Source: DASXRU01 sp034665305 (lineage in GTDB: Bacteria > Acidobacteriota > Blastocatellia > Pyrinomonadales > Pyrinomonadaceae). Taken from it: a stretch of 64,000 bases of DNA. The position numbers and the translations under genes are program-made. How positions within the stretch are numbered: the stretch's first letter is position 1; each line of letters starts with the position of its first letter. The notes under the pieces are model-generated. The model had not been told where the DNA came from and did not search any database. It saw only the letters and a program-made list of their open reading frames with translations. The stretch lies in contig JAXDFZ010000023.1 of assembly GCA_034665305.1 (NCBI GenBank), positions 65,805 to 129,804 of the forward strand, written 5' to 3'. Positions 27,309 to 35,650 of the stretch are shown here, piece after piece.

Positions 27309-27312
27309 ACCG

Positions 27313-27511
27313 CGTCTCCCATTTGGAGTGCGATGCGCGACGCCGCTTTGGATTGGGCAGTGAGCATTGTCTTCATGTCCAGCTACACCTCCACATCTCA
27401 CACAACACACAGCACCGAGGTAAATGCCCATTTGAATCCGGACTTAATGATGGATAAGGGGCCTCTCCAAAGCGCCGTCGCCGCTTCGCTCTGGCGGCGC
27501 ACTCCAAATAG
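27313..27511. repeat. MITE-like palindromic element, copy 2 (TTTGGAGTGCG family)
   Basis: The left arm runs ATTTGGAGTGCG...CCGCTTTGGA (27320-27354) and the right arm CCAAAGCGCCGTCGCCGCTT...GCGCACTCCAAA (27467-27508). The arms match copy 1 nearly base for base while the centres differ. It fills the gap between the KduI-like gene and the secreted cupin. Confidence 0.75.
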
Positions 27512-27512
27512 C

Positions 27513-28337
27513 TTACTTCCGGCTCGCTTCGAGACCGCTGCCGCCTTGATCAAATCCGGGTTGCACAGTCACCACTCCGAATTGCCGATCTTCAACCTCA
27601 CGATGAGCGGCCATCATCCATACGAAGTTGATCGGATGACCGGGCACAGAAACGTTTGGGTGAAAACCTTTCGGCATGATCACCGCATCGCCATCCCGGA
27701 CAATGCCAACGAACTCTGGTTCATCGGGATTCGTGTAAACAAATTGCACGCCGAAAGCTGGCGCCGGCATGTCGTAATAAACGTAAAGCTCCTCAAGGAT
27801 CGCTGCGTGTTCGTGCGGCGGCCAACTGGTCCAATGACCCGGCTCGGAAGTGGTGAACCCAGCGAGAATACGACCCGCTTGAACATTCTTTCCCAGCGTG
27901 ATGTTCACGGTGCGAGTAGTCGAGGGTCCGCCAGTCTTAAACTTAAGCGACGCATCTTTTTCTATGTCGGCATACCTGACCACCTGAAGTGGATATTTGT
28001 TCTCAACTTCCGCCGCACATTCCACCAGGTCGACAGAACTATTGGTGGTGATCTCTACCTTGGTGTCGCGCGGTAAATAGATCGAATCGTATTGGCCGAT
28101 CGTGTTTGACTCGCCATCTGCAATGACCTTGCATTCGCCTGCCAAACAGATTAGCCCCGACTCGAGCGCTCCCGTTGCAAACGTCGCCGAGGGGACTTCG
28201 CTGTCGAGGATGACGCGCCCGTAAACCAGATACTTCATTGCGCTATTCGCCGGTGTCACTGATCTGTGTCGACCTTTCTGCTTGTTGGTCTGCCTGAATA
28301 TTCGTTGATCTTTTGCATCTTTCATCTGCGTACTCAT
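27513..28337 (-). CDS. KduI/IolB-family isomerase (5-keto-4-deoxyuronate or 5-deoxyglucuronate isomerase)
   Basis: 274 residues, two-cupin architecture. The IolB/KduI metal motif is intact: PPHEHAAILEELYVYYDMP, then GDAVIMPKGFHPNVSVPGH. Sequence wording is closer to IolB than to classical KduI, but no inositol genes are nearby. The context with KduD and KDG kinase favours isomerisation of 5-keto-4-deoxyuronate. ATG 28337 has AAGG upstream. Confidence 0.85.
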   Translation of the reverse strand: MSTQMKDAKDQRIFRQTNKQKGRHRSVTPANSAMKYLVYGRVILDSEVPSATFATGALESGLICLAGECKVIADGESNTIGQYDSIYLPRDTKVEITTNSSVDLVECAAEVENKYPLQVVRYADIEKDASLKFKTGGPSTTRTVNITLGKNVQAGRILAGFTTSEPGHWTSWPPHEHAAILEELYVYYDMPAPAFGVQFVYTNPDEPEFVGIVRDGDAVIMPKGFHPNVSVPGHPINFVWMMAAHREVEDRQFGVVTVQPGFDQGGSGLEASRK

Positions 28338-28395
28338 GATTCGCCTTCTTTCTCGTTACTCGGAAGTCCTCTTTCTTCGTGCCATCTGCTCCTGC

Positions 28396-30981
28396 CTACT
28401 GCTTGCCGTTGCCTCGTTCCTCAAGCCAGAGCAGATCCTCCAATAAATAATAATGACCATAGATCAGCGCGACATCGTTCGGCCGGGTCACCGACCCGTG
28501 TCGCAACACACCCGCTGGTGTCCCATCGCCCGCGCCCACTGGCGTCAGGTAGCGGTCGATTAGTGACTGCACAATCCGCTCGCCTTGCCGCCGATACTCA
28601 ACCGCCCTGGCCTTGTCCTTAGTCACTTCTGACAGACGCAACAACCCGCCCGCCATGATCGCTGCGGCGGCCGTATCGCGATTGCGAAAGTGAACGCCTT
28701 CGTCGACCATGTCATACCAGGCGACGCCATCTTCGGGGAGACGATCGATCAGGTATTGTGCGATTCGTTCCGCCGTAGCCAACAGTCGCGGATCGTTGGT
28801 TTCCTTAGCGGCCACCGCGAAGCCGTACAGGCCCCAGGCTGCGCCGCGCGACCAGGTGGTGTCGGCGGCAAACCCCTGATGAGTGTGCGTGAAAACTCTT
28901 TCACCGGGACCGGCGTTGTTCGGTAGCTTCACGGCCGTCGCTGGTGAAGTCCCCGAGTTGAATTCCTGTCGATTGTCCCCCGGGTTGTAATGCACTGACT
29001 GGGCCACTGAGCCGTCAGCACGCACCAGCCAATCGGCGGCTCTGAGGGCGTGTTTCAAACCCAACGCGCGCCATTGGGGATCGTTCGTTTCGCGCGTGGC
29101 CCACCACCAGATTTGCAGGTTCATCATCGTATCGACGATGGTGTCGTCGCCGCCCACTTCCCACGCCGCTACCAACTCGGTCACGGGATTGTAAAGTTGC
29201 TTCAAGCGTTCGGCTCCGCGCAAACCACCCTCGCGATATTGCGGCGCCTTCGTCGATCGGTAGCCAAAAACCGATGCATAGTAATTAAGAAAACCCGTGT
29301 CATGGTTTTCCGTCATCTCTTTGCCAAGCAACGGCGCATTCCAAAGTTCCGCCCAGCGACGGAACCGTTCGTCCTTTGTTTTGCCATAGAGTAGCCACAA
29401 CTCGGCGACCCAGAAGTTTCCGGTCCAGTAAAACCCATTCTGCTCTTTCCAATCACCCGTTTGATTATCACCCTCAGTGAAAAAGCCCAGTCCCTGATCC
29501 CGAGTTAACGCAGCCGCACCGGTGCGCGTAACAATGGGCTCCCATTTTGTCGCCGTACGTTCAGCCGATTGTTTTAAGAGGGCGATCGCTTCGGCGTAGG
29601 TCTTAGTCCGGACAGGTTGCAACGTGTCGGGAGGCGCTGATTGGGAAGTAGGAACTCGCGAAAGAATCGCAACACCGGCGGGCTGAGTAATCCGCCGGAC
29701 CGCCTGGCGCACGAGATCGGTAAAGGCAGAAAGCGTCCCGGCCGCATTTGGCGCCAAAACCAACGAGCCCTGCCGGGCTTTGTTTTCAGCACCCTGCGCC
29801 AGGGTCAGCAGATTGTCAGTGTTTTCCTGGTCCCATACTGCGAGAACATACCAACTCGCCTGCCCATTCGTGAGCTGCGGTTGGACGAGTAAGTTGAGCG
29901 AATCCCTAACTGAAGCATTGTCGGGAACTTTGCTTTCCGCGCCCGTCGCGATGATCGCCAGCCCCAGGTTCTGATCGGCGAGATTGTGTATCGCCGTCGC
30001 TGGTGGTCCTTCCTCTTCAACCTGCGGTCCCCACCAAAGGCGCGCGAGTGCGGGTTGTGTACTAGTGGGCTTTAATACCTCTTCCTTGAGACCCGGATGA
30101 CGCACAACTCCGGTTACCAGAGTCAAACCATTTGCGCCCTCTGCTGTAATGCGATGTTCAAAGCCATGTTTCCCGGCCCATTGCGTTATGCGGCTGGTAA
30201 GATTCACTTCGCGCCCGGCGACTTTCCACCCTTTGTAGTTCAACTCGACGATCGCGCGTAACGGGCCGGCACTGATGATTCGCCACTTGCGTTCGGCTAC
30301 CTCGGCAACCCTTACGACCTTCCCCTCAACCAGCGCGGCCACCGCGCCGATTCCAATCGCATCGCCAATCCGGTAAATATCGCGGCCCAAAGGCGACTCA
30401 TAGTGATAGACATACTCCGGCGCGCCGAACGTTTCGAGATAGAGACCAGGACGGCGCTTACCGAAGATGTCGATCGCGTTACGCTTATCAAAATATATTC
30501 GCCACGCGTTCATTTCCGATTCCCAGGCGAGCCCATCAAACTTCATCGTGAATTTTGCGGCAGTGCGTTTCGGATATTCACTGCGCAACCGTTGCACGGT
30601 GGCCGTATCGCCATAGGCGATCGTCACGATGCGCGTCTGCCGGGGTTTGAGTTCGATCTGAAAAACCAACTCGTCGTATTGGTTATCACCGTCCAAATCG
30701 TCGGCTTGCGACGGCAATTCCATCGTTTGCAAGGTCCGCGCGTCTTCTTCAAGCGTGGCGGCGTCGCTGGTGGTTACAACGCAATCGCCGGCTTTGAAGT
30801 CGGGAGCGATGCGTTTTAGATCCGAGACGCTGACGACTATGTTCTCGTGCAGACGCAGGTCGTCGGTCGGATTGGTGATCGATATCTTCAGTACCTTTAC
30901 GCGCGGCGCCGCAGCCACCGGCTTACCGCTCCAAAGCAGGCTGCCAACTAATAACAGGATGATCAGAATGTATTTGGTCAT
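28396..30981 (-). CDS. DUF4861 domain fused to GH88 unsaturated uronyl hydrolase
   Basis: 861 residues from ATG 30981 (an in-frame TTG lies 18 bp upstream), with a signal peptide ending near PVAAAP. The first half (about 35-410) matches the DUF4861 pattern: ITNPTDDLRLHENIVVSV, WESEMNAWRIYFDKRNAIDIFGKR, LNYKGWKV. The second half (about 445-850) is GH88-like: FYWTGNFW, DTMMNLQIWWW with a candidate catalytic Asp, HTHQGFAADTTWSRGAAWGLYGFA (about 700-722) and RPNDVALIYGHYYLLEDLL. GH88 enzymes remove unsaturated uronic acids by hydrating the double bond. The fusion would make a secreted terminal oligouronide-processing enzyme. Confidence 0.88.
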   Translation of the reverse strand: MTKYILIILLLVGSLLWSGKPVAAAPRVKVLKISITNPTDDLRLHENIVVSVSDLKRIAPDFKAGDCVVTTSDAATLEEDARTLQTMELPSQADDLDGDNQYDELVFQIELKPRQTRIVTIAYGDTATVQRLRSEYPKRTAAKFTMKFDGLAWESEMNAWRIYFDKRNAIDIFGKRRPGLYLETFGAPEYVYHYESPLGRDIYRIGDAIGIGAVAALVEGKVVRVAEVAERKWRIISAGPLRAIVELNYKGWKVAGREVNLTSRITQWAGKHGFEHRITAEGANGLTLVTGVVRHPGLKEEVLKPTSTQPALARLWWGPQVEEEGPPATAIHNLADQNLGLAIIATGAESKVPDNASVRDSLNLLVQPQLTNGQASWYVLAVWDQENTDNLLTLAQGAENKARQGSLVLAPNAAGTLSAFTDLVRQAVRRITQPAGVAILSRVPTSQSAPPDTLQPVRTKTYAEAIALLKQSAERTATKWEPIVTRTGAAALTRDQGLGFFTEGDNQTGDWKEQNGFYWTGNFWVAELWLLYGKTKDERFRRWAELWNAPLLGKEMTENHDTGFLNYYASVFGYRSTKAPQYREGGLRGAERLKQLYNPVTELVAAWEVGGDDTIVDTMMNLQIWWWATRETNDPQWRALGLKHALRAADWLVRADGSVAQSVHYNPGDNRQEFNSGTSPATAVKLPNNAGPGERVFTHTHQGFAADTTWSRGAAWGLYGFAVAAKETNDPRLLATAERIAQYLIDRLPEDGVAWYDMVDEGVHFRNRDTAAAAIMAGGLLRLSEVTKDKARAVEYRRQGERIVQSLIDRYLTPVGAGDGTPAGVLRHGSVTRPNDVALIYGHYYLLEDLLWLEERGNGKQ

Positions 30982-31059
30982 CTTCTTGTTTCGGACCAAA
31001 TCGCCCAGTATCGGAGGGACCGAATGTTTTTAGACTATCGAGTCCGTAAGCCTCTGCTT

Positions 31060-31179
31060 CGCTCCAGCGGAGCGAAATGTATAGTTCAATGTCCTCATCC
31101 ACCAGAACGTTGCGCTCCGCTGGAGCGCCAGAAAGGGGCTGGCTGCAGAGTCTATAAACATTTGGCTCCTCTGGAGCCA
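31060..31179. repeat. CGCTCCAGCGGAGCG palindrome cluster, copy 1
   Basis: CGCTCCAGCGGAGCG (31060-31074, followed by AAATGTATAG), GCGCTCCGCTGGAGCGC (31112-31128) and TATAAACATTTGGCTCC...GGAGCC (31152-31179) form alternating hairpins. The same words recur at 43545-43683 and 48227-48405. The surrounding gap (30982-31218) shows nothing else. Confidence 0.7.
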
Positions 31180-31218
31180 GAGCGTAATTTTCAAAATCCG
31201 GCACCGCCCATGCGCCAT

Positions 31219-33312
31219 CTATTCTTCAACTCGCAGTTGCATTTTGAATCGTGCCCTGGTGGTGGGCACCGCGGTAGAAAGCAAAAGCTTCTGACCGCGG
31301 TCCTGACGCTCACCCTTATCCACCGCGCCGGGAGGACCCGGGGCGGTCACGTTATTGGTTTCTATTGCAGCTTTAATAGACTGCAACGCCTGCTCAACCG
31401 GCGCGTCAAGGGTTGGATCGATCAGCAGTTTCACTCGGCCTGCGGTGATGCTGAACAGGGACCCCTGCCCTTTTTCAATGTGGTCGTCCGCATGCAACAC
31501 GAAAGTCAGGACAGCAGGCCGGGTCGTTTCAACGTCGTCCGAAACAGTGAACCCGGAACCAGGCTGGTAGACAAATTCACGCACAAACTTCTTCACACCA
31601 AGGTCTGGACTGTAGGCCGCGGTCGCGTCGCCGCGTACCATGATTCGGTCCTTTTCTACCTTCACTTCGCCGATGCGTATGCGATTCAGTAGTTCGTACG
31701 GCACTTCCGCAAACACGTCGTGACCGGCGCCCTCTTTTGCCTGGCCCTTGCCGTTGACCAGCAAAGTGTTGTGGTGCTCTGTCATGGGCAACCCGGCATA
31801 GCCCGCGTCGCCCGTCAGATATTGGCCGCGCGCAAAAATGATGAAGCTGTTTGCATCGGGATGCGCATGTCCGGAAGACAGACGCCAGTCGGGAAACTTT
31901 TGCAGGAGCGCTTCGGTGTGATGGCCTTCGGGCGGGCCGCACTTAAACGCAAAGGCAGTCGCCTGCCGCGACCAATCGCTGCGCCAGTAGAAAACATCGT
32001 GATCCGGAAAGTAGTGCCACGCCGGTTGCTGCTCGACGGGCACGGGCTTGAGTTTCGCGTCGTACCAAACCAGCGACCAGAAGTCCTCCGCGTTTACTTG
32101 ATCGAATCGCTTCAGCCACTGGGCGACACCCTGTGCCTCGCCGCTTTGAAAGCGTTGCGCCAGGCGATAGAGCAGGTTGTAGTTGGTATTGAAGTGACCC
32201 TGCGGATGCGTGCGCTTGTAGTCTTCGCCACGGCCGGCGCGGGTCAGTGGTCCTTCAAAGATGTCGCCAAAATCAAAAACGTAATTTCCCGTCGGCAGCA
32301 TTGAATGCGCAACGTACTGGTGCATGAACCGAAAACCGGGACGATCGTAAAGATCTTCGCCGGTCGCGTGCGCCTGCGCGTCGAGATAGTGGACCAGCCA
32401 CGGGGTCGAGAAGATCCAGTATTCAAAGCCTTCGTAGTAATAACCGTCCTGCGAGTATGTCGCCAATACTCGATCGTAAAACGCCCGCGTCAGGCTGGCC
32501 CAGCCGGGCGCCTCGAGGGTCTCGTCGTAGAGCGCATATGCAGCAACGCCGAGTCCGGCGAGGGGAATGAAAGTGTGGTTCTGACTATAGGCGAAGGTGC
32601 GGCCTGGTTTTGGTCTGAAATATTCAGCCATCAGCCGCGCTTGTTTGATCAGCTTGTCGCGATACCGGGTCCGCTCTTGTTCCGTAAGGTCGTGATAAAG
32701 CAAATCATACCCCCAGCCCAAACCGTAAAGCAGATGACCTGCAGCCAGATCCACGTTCGGCTTATTGCTCGCATAACCCCAGATGTCGTAGCTGACGGCC
32801 GCGTCCATGTACTTCCGCGCGGCATCCAGATATTTCTTATCCCCTTCGATCTTGTAGATGAAGGCGGCTTCAGCTATGGCAATGCCGACGTCGTTTTGCT
32901 GGCGCCGCTTTTCTGCAGGTGGAGCCGGCGGGTCGGCGCGCAGCGCACGCACATTCTCGATCGCTCGCTGCCACAAATCGCGGTGCGAAGTCCGAGCGCG
33001 TTCGCGCAATTCAGCTAGTTCTTTGTCCGTCACGTAAACGCGCGGGTGAACGCCGAGCAACTCAGGCCGCAGCACAGACGTGCGCGTTCGCATCAACTCG
33101 AGCAAGGGGTGTGGGCCTTTGAGCTTCCCGCTGGCAGTGCGCTCCTGCTCTAACTCGCGCGCATCCTGGGCGAATAGCGGAACTACCGGCCGTACAATCG
33201 AGGCCAGTGCCAGCGCGATCACCAACAGCCGCCCAACAAATTTGGCGTGCGGCGACCAGTCGCCGCTTTGGATCCGGAGCAGTCCGCTTTTCAGGGAATA
33301 ATTCGAATTCAT
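31219..33312 (-). CDS. Secreted heparinase II/III-like polysaccharide lyase
   Basis: 697 residues from ATG 33312. A signal segment LLVIALALASIVRPVVPLFAQ lies at about 29-49. The first 20 or so residues are encoded by a palindromic repeat, so the start may have been remodelled. A helical toroid (about 85-400, with QNHTFIPLAGLGVAAYAL and YYYEGFEYWIFS) precedes the heparinase II/III beta-sandwich, including SSGHAHPDANSFIIFARGQYLTGDAGY (about 478-504) and the HHTEALL/EHHNTLLVNG segments. Such enzymes (PL12, PL15, PL17, PL21-like) cleave alginate or glycosaminoglycan-type uronides. The exact substrate is not decided; alginate or another polyuronate fits the neighbours. Confidence 0.82.
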   Translation of the reverse strand: MNSNYSLKSGLLRIQSGDWSPHAKFVGRLLVIALALASIVRPVVPLFAQDARELEQERTASGKLKGPHPLLELMRTRTSVLRPELLGVHPRVYVTDKELAELRERARTSHRDLWQRAIENVRALRADPPAPPAEKRRQQNDVGIAIAEAAFIYKIEGDKKYLDAARKYMDAAVSYDIWGYASNKPNVDLAAGHLLYGLGWGYDLLYHDLTEQERTRYRDKLIKQARLMAEYFRPKPGRTFAYSQNHTFIPLAGLGVAAYALYDETLEAPGWASLTRAFYDRVLATYSQDGYYYEGFEYWIFSTPWLVHYLDAQAHATGEDLYDRPGFRFMHQYVAHSMLPTGNYVFDFGDIFEGPLTRAGRGEDYKRTHPQGHFNTNYNLLYRLAQRFQSGEAQGVAQWLKRFDQVNAEDFWSLVWYDAKLKPVPVEQQPAWHYFPDHDVFYWRSDWSRQATAFAFKCGPPEGHHTEALLQKFPDWRLSSGHAHPDANSFIIFARGQYLTGDAGYAGLPMTEHHNTLLVNGKGQAKEGAGHDVFAEVPYELLNRIRIGEVKVEKDRIMVRGDATAAYSPDLGVKKFVREFVYQPGSGFTVSDDVETTRPAVLTFVLHADDHIEKGQGSLFSITAGRVKLLIDPTLDAPVEQALQSIKAAIETNNVTAPGPPGAVDKGERQDRGQKLLLSTAVPTTRARFKMQLRVEE

Positions 33313-33353
33313 AATGGGACGAAAGCGGCGACAGGTCGCCGCGCTCCAAATCA
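33247..33353. repeat. MITE-like palindromic element, copy 3 (diverged)
   Basis: GTGCGGCGACCAGTCGCCGC with CTTTGGATCC (33249-33281) and CGAAAGCGGCGACAGGTCGC with CGCGCTCCAAAT (33322-33352) are the inverted arms. They resemble copies 1 and 2 at both ends but carry a GGCGAC-(C/A)(A/G)-GTCGCC core. It spans the 5' end of the heparinase-like gene and encodes part of its presequence. Confidence 0.6.
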
Positions 33354-33355
33354 GA

Positions 33356-34123
33356 TCAATCCATGAACATGCCACCGTTGATCTCGATCGTCTCGCCGGC
33401 AAGGTAGCTGGCTGCGTCTGACGCCAGGAAGCAAATGACATTGGCTACTTCGGGGGGAGTGCCAATTCTGCCCAACGGAATCATGCCGGCATACGTCTTC
33501 ATCATCTCTGGCGACGAAAACTGTTCGTGGTAAGGAGTGTCAATCACTCCAGGCGAGACCGCGTTGACGCGCACGCCGAAAGGGCCCAGCTCCTTGGCCA
33601 GACCTTTAGTAAACGTGATCACGCCGCCCTTAGCCGTCGAGTAATGGATCGAACCCAGTGCCCCGCCATTGCGCCCTGCAATCGACGAGACGTTGATGAT
33701 CGCGCCCGCCTGGCGCTCTATCATCGAACCAGCCACGGCCCGGCAGCAAAGAAACGCGCTCTTGAGATTCAGATCGACCACTTCATCCCAGCGTTCTTCG
33801 CTGAGCTCCAAAATCTTTAGACGCTCAACCAACGATCCGGCATTGTTCACCAGTATGTCGATGGGTCCGAATTCAGCGACCGTTTGTTCGATCAGCGCCT
33901 GAACCTCGTTCGCTCGCGTCACGTCCGCTTGAATGACGATTGCGCTCCCGCCGGCAGCAGCGATTTGGGCCTGCGCTTCGCTGGCGCCCGTTTGGTTGCG
34001 ATGAAAATTGATCGCTACTCGGGCACCATTCGCGGCCAACGCCACGGCCGTGGCACGGCCTATACCCGACGAGGAACCAGTCACGAGCGCTACTTTCCCA
34101 TTCAGATCGAACGAACTGCTCAC
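33356..34123 (-). CDS. SDR family oxidoreductase (FabG-like), probably uronate pathway
   Basis: Start is GTG 34123, 7 nt after AAGGAG. 255 residues: TGSSSGIGRATA, NNAGSLVERL, NVSSIAGRNG, catalytic Y161/K165 in YSTAKGG, and PGVIDTPYHEQF. It is a classical SDR of the 3-oxoacyl-ACP reductase group. Next to a hexuronate transporter and a lyase, a role in reducing a 4-deoxy keto-uronate (DEH reductase type) is plausible but inferred. Confidence 0.85.
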   Translation of the reverse strand: MSSSFDLNGKVALVTGSSSGIGRATAVALAANGARVAINFHRNQTGASEAQAQIAAAGGSAIVIQADVTRANEVQALIEQTVAEFGPIDILVNNAGSLVERLKILELSEERWDEVVDLNLKSAFLCCRAVAGSMIERQAGAIINVSSIAGRNGGALGSIHYSTAKGGVITFTKGLAKELGPFGVRVNAVSPGVIDTPYHEQFSSPEMMKTYAGMIPLGRIGTPPEVANVICFLASDAASYLAGETIEINGGMFMD

Positions 34124-34148
34124 AATCAAACTCCTTGGTTAACCGACT

Positions 34149-35492
34149 TCAACCAGCCGCAAATCTTAGCGACGGCTTTAGGGACACACGCTCTATGCGA
34201 CCGGAAAGCGCAAACAGAACCAGAGTCCCCAGAGGGGCGAGCAGACCGGCCGTCACCAACACCGGTACGTACGAAAAGTGGTCCACGGCCCACCCGGTTC
34301 CGAAAATGAAAATCATCGACCCGATTCCCGCGCCTGTGCCACCCAAACCCGCCACGGAGGCGACTGCCTTGTCCGAGAAGAAATCGCTGGGCAAAGTCTG
34401 CACGTTGTTGATCCAAACTTGAAAGCCGAAGAGCACTACTCCGATTAATGCCAGTGCGACCATCGCATCGCGCGCAAACGCCGCAAAAATTCCAGCGGGC
34501 ATCAACAGCGCGGCTATAGCAATCACGACCTTGCGTGCGCGGTCCACACTCCAACCGCGGCCGATTAGGTAACCCGACAACCAGCCACCCGAAAGACTGC
34601 CGGCGTCGGCGGCAACATAAGGCACCCAGGCGAACAGGCCGATTTTAACCAGAGAAAAGCCGCGCGCATCGGCGAGATATTTCGGTAACCAACTGATGTA
34701 GAGCCACCAGATTGGGTCAGTCAAAAACCGCGCCAGGACAATCGCCCAAACCTGCCGATAACGCAGCAACTCGCGCCACCCGAGCGGCGCGGCCTCAGCT
34801 GCTACGAGAGGGTCTGTCGCGCCGTCGGCTCGTTGTCCTTCACGGATCAGCCGGCGTTCCCTTTCGCCCAACCATTTATGACGATCTGGTGTCTGGTAAA
34901 AGAGAAGCCACAATGCCAACCAGGCAAAGCCAAGCGATCCGGTCACGATGAAGGTCTTTTGCCACCCATACGTCAGACTCAGCCAAACGATCAGCGGAGG
35001 CGAAACGACTGAACCAATCGCAGCGCCACTGTTGAAGATCGCCATCCCAAAAGCACGCTCGCGAATCGGAAACCACTCGGCCACGGTCTTGGCAGCGCCG
35101 GGCCAGTTACCTGCCTCGCCAAGCCCGAGGATAAAACGAAGCGCGCTGAGACTGGACAGGCCACGAGCGAACGCATGGGCCATCGCGGCAAAGGACCACA
35201 GGACGATCGAACAAACGAAACCTCGCTTCGTACCGACGCGATCGTAAAGTTTTCCCGAAAGGCTCTGGCTGATTGTGTAAGCCAGCAGAAACCAGGTGAT
35301 GATGCCGCCGAATTGAGTGTTAGTAAGGCCAAGGTCGCGAGTGATCACCGGCGCCAGAACGGAGATGGTTAACCGATCGATATAGTTGATCAGTGTGGCG
35401 AGAAAGATCAGCCCGACAATCCACCAACGCAATCCCCGGAGCTTGAATCCCGCCTCGCTTGTGCTCGCTTCAATTGGTTGAGTGTCCAGCAT
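34149..35492 (-). CDS. Second MFS hexuronate-type transporter
   Basis: 447 residues from ATG 35492, about 12 helices. Family words: ATLINYIDRLTISVLAPVI, GKLYDRVGTKRGF, LGLGEAGNWPGAAKTVAEWFPIRERA and DPIWWLYISWLPKYL. It is clearly paralogous to the transporter at 25369-26763 but lacks its long N-terminal extension. It ends 25 bp upstream of the SDR start, so the pair is probably one transcript. Confidence 0.9.
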   Translation of the reverse strand: MLDTQPIEASTSEAGFKLRGLRWWIVGLIFLATLINYIDRLTISVLAPVITRDLGLTNTQFGGIITWFLLAYTISQSLSGKLYDRVGTKRGFVCSIVLWSFAAMAHAFARGLSSLSALRFILGLGEAGNWPGAAKTVAEWFPIRERAFGMAIFNSGAAIGSVVSPPLIVWLSLTYGWQKTFIVTGSLGFAWLALWLLFYQTPDRHKWLGERERRLIREGQRADGATDPLVAAEAAPLGWRELLRYRQVWAIVLARFLTDPIWWLYISWLPKYLADARGFSLVKIGLFAWVPYVAADAGSLSGGWLSGYLIGRGWSVDRARKVVIAIAALLMPAGIFAAFARDAMVALALIGVVLFGFQVWINNVQTLPSDFFSDKAVASVAGLGGTGAGIGSMIFIFGTGWAVDHFSYVPVLVTAGLLAPLGTLVLFALSGRIERVSLKPSLRFAAG

Positions 35493-35499
35493 GTACTCA

Positions 35500-35637
35500 G
35501 TCCAAAGCCCAAAGACCAAAGTCCAAGGTCAAACGTCCGATGTCTTAAGAGAGGAGACTCCCAGCGCCACGCCACGGCAGTGGGCCGCTCAATAACTACT
35601 CACCGACTTTGGACATTCGACTTTGGACCTTGGACTT
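35500..35637. repeat. Inverted repeat built from CTTTGGACCTTGGACTT words
   Basis: AGTCCAAAG...CCAAAGTCCAAGGTC (35500-35530) is matched by the inverse GACTTTGGAC...CTTTGGACCTTGGACTT (35606-35637), leaving a centre of about 75 bp. It lies between the TonB receptor stop and the transporter start, where it could also act in transcript ending. Confidence 0.65.
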
Positions 35638-35650
35638 ATGCTCGTCAGTG

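Noticed and set aside
27180..28076. A 298-codon plus-strand frame
   Set aside because: It runs through a palindromic element and antisense to the KduI/IolB gene; no recognisable domain.
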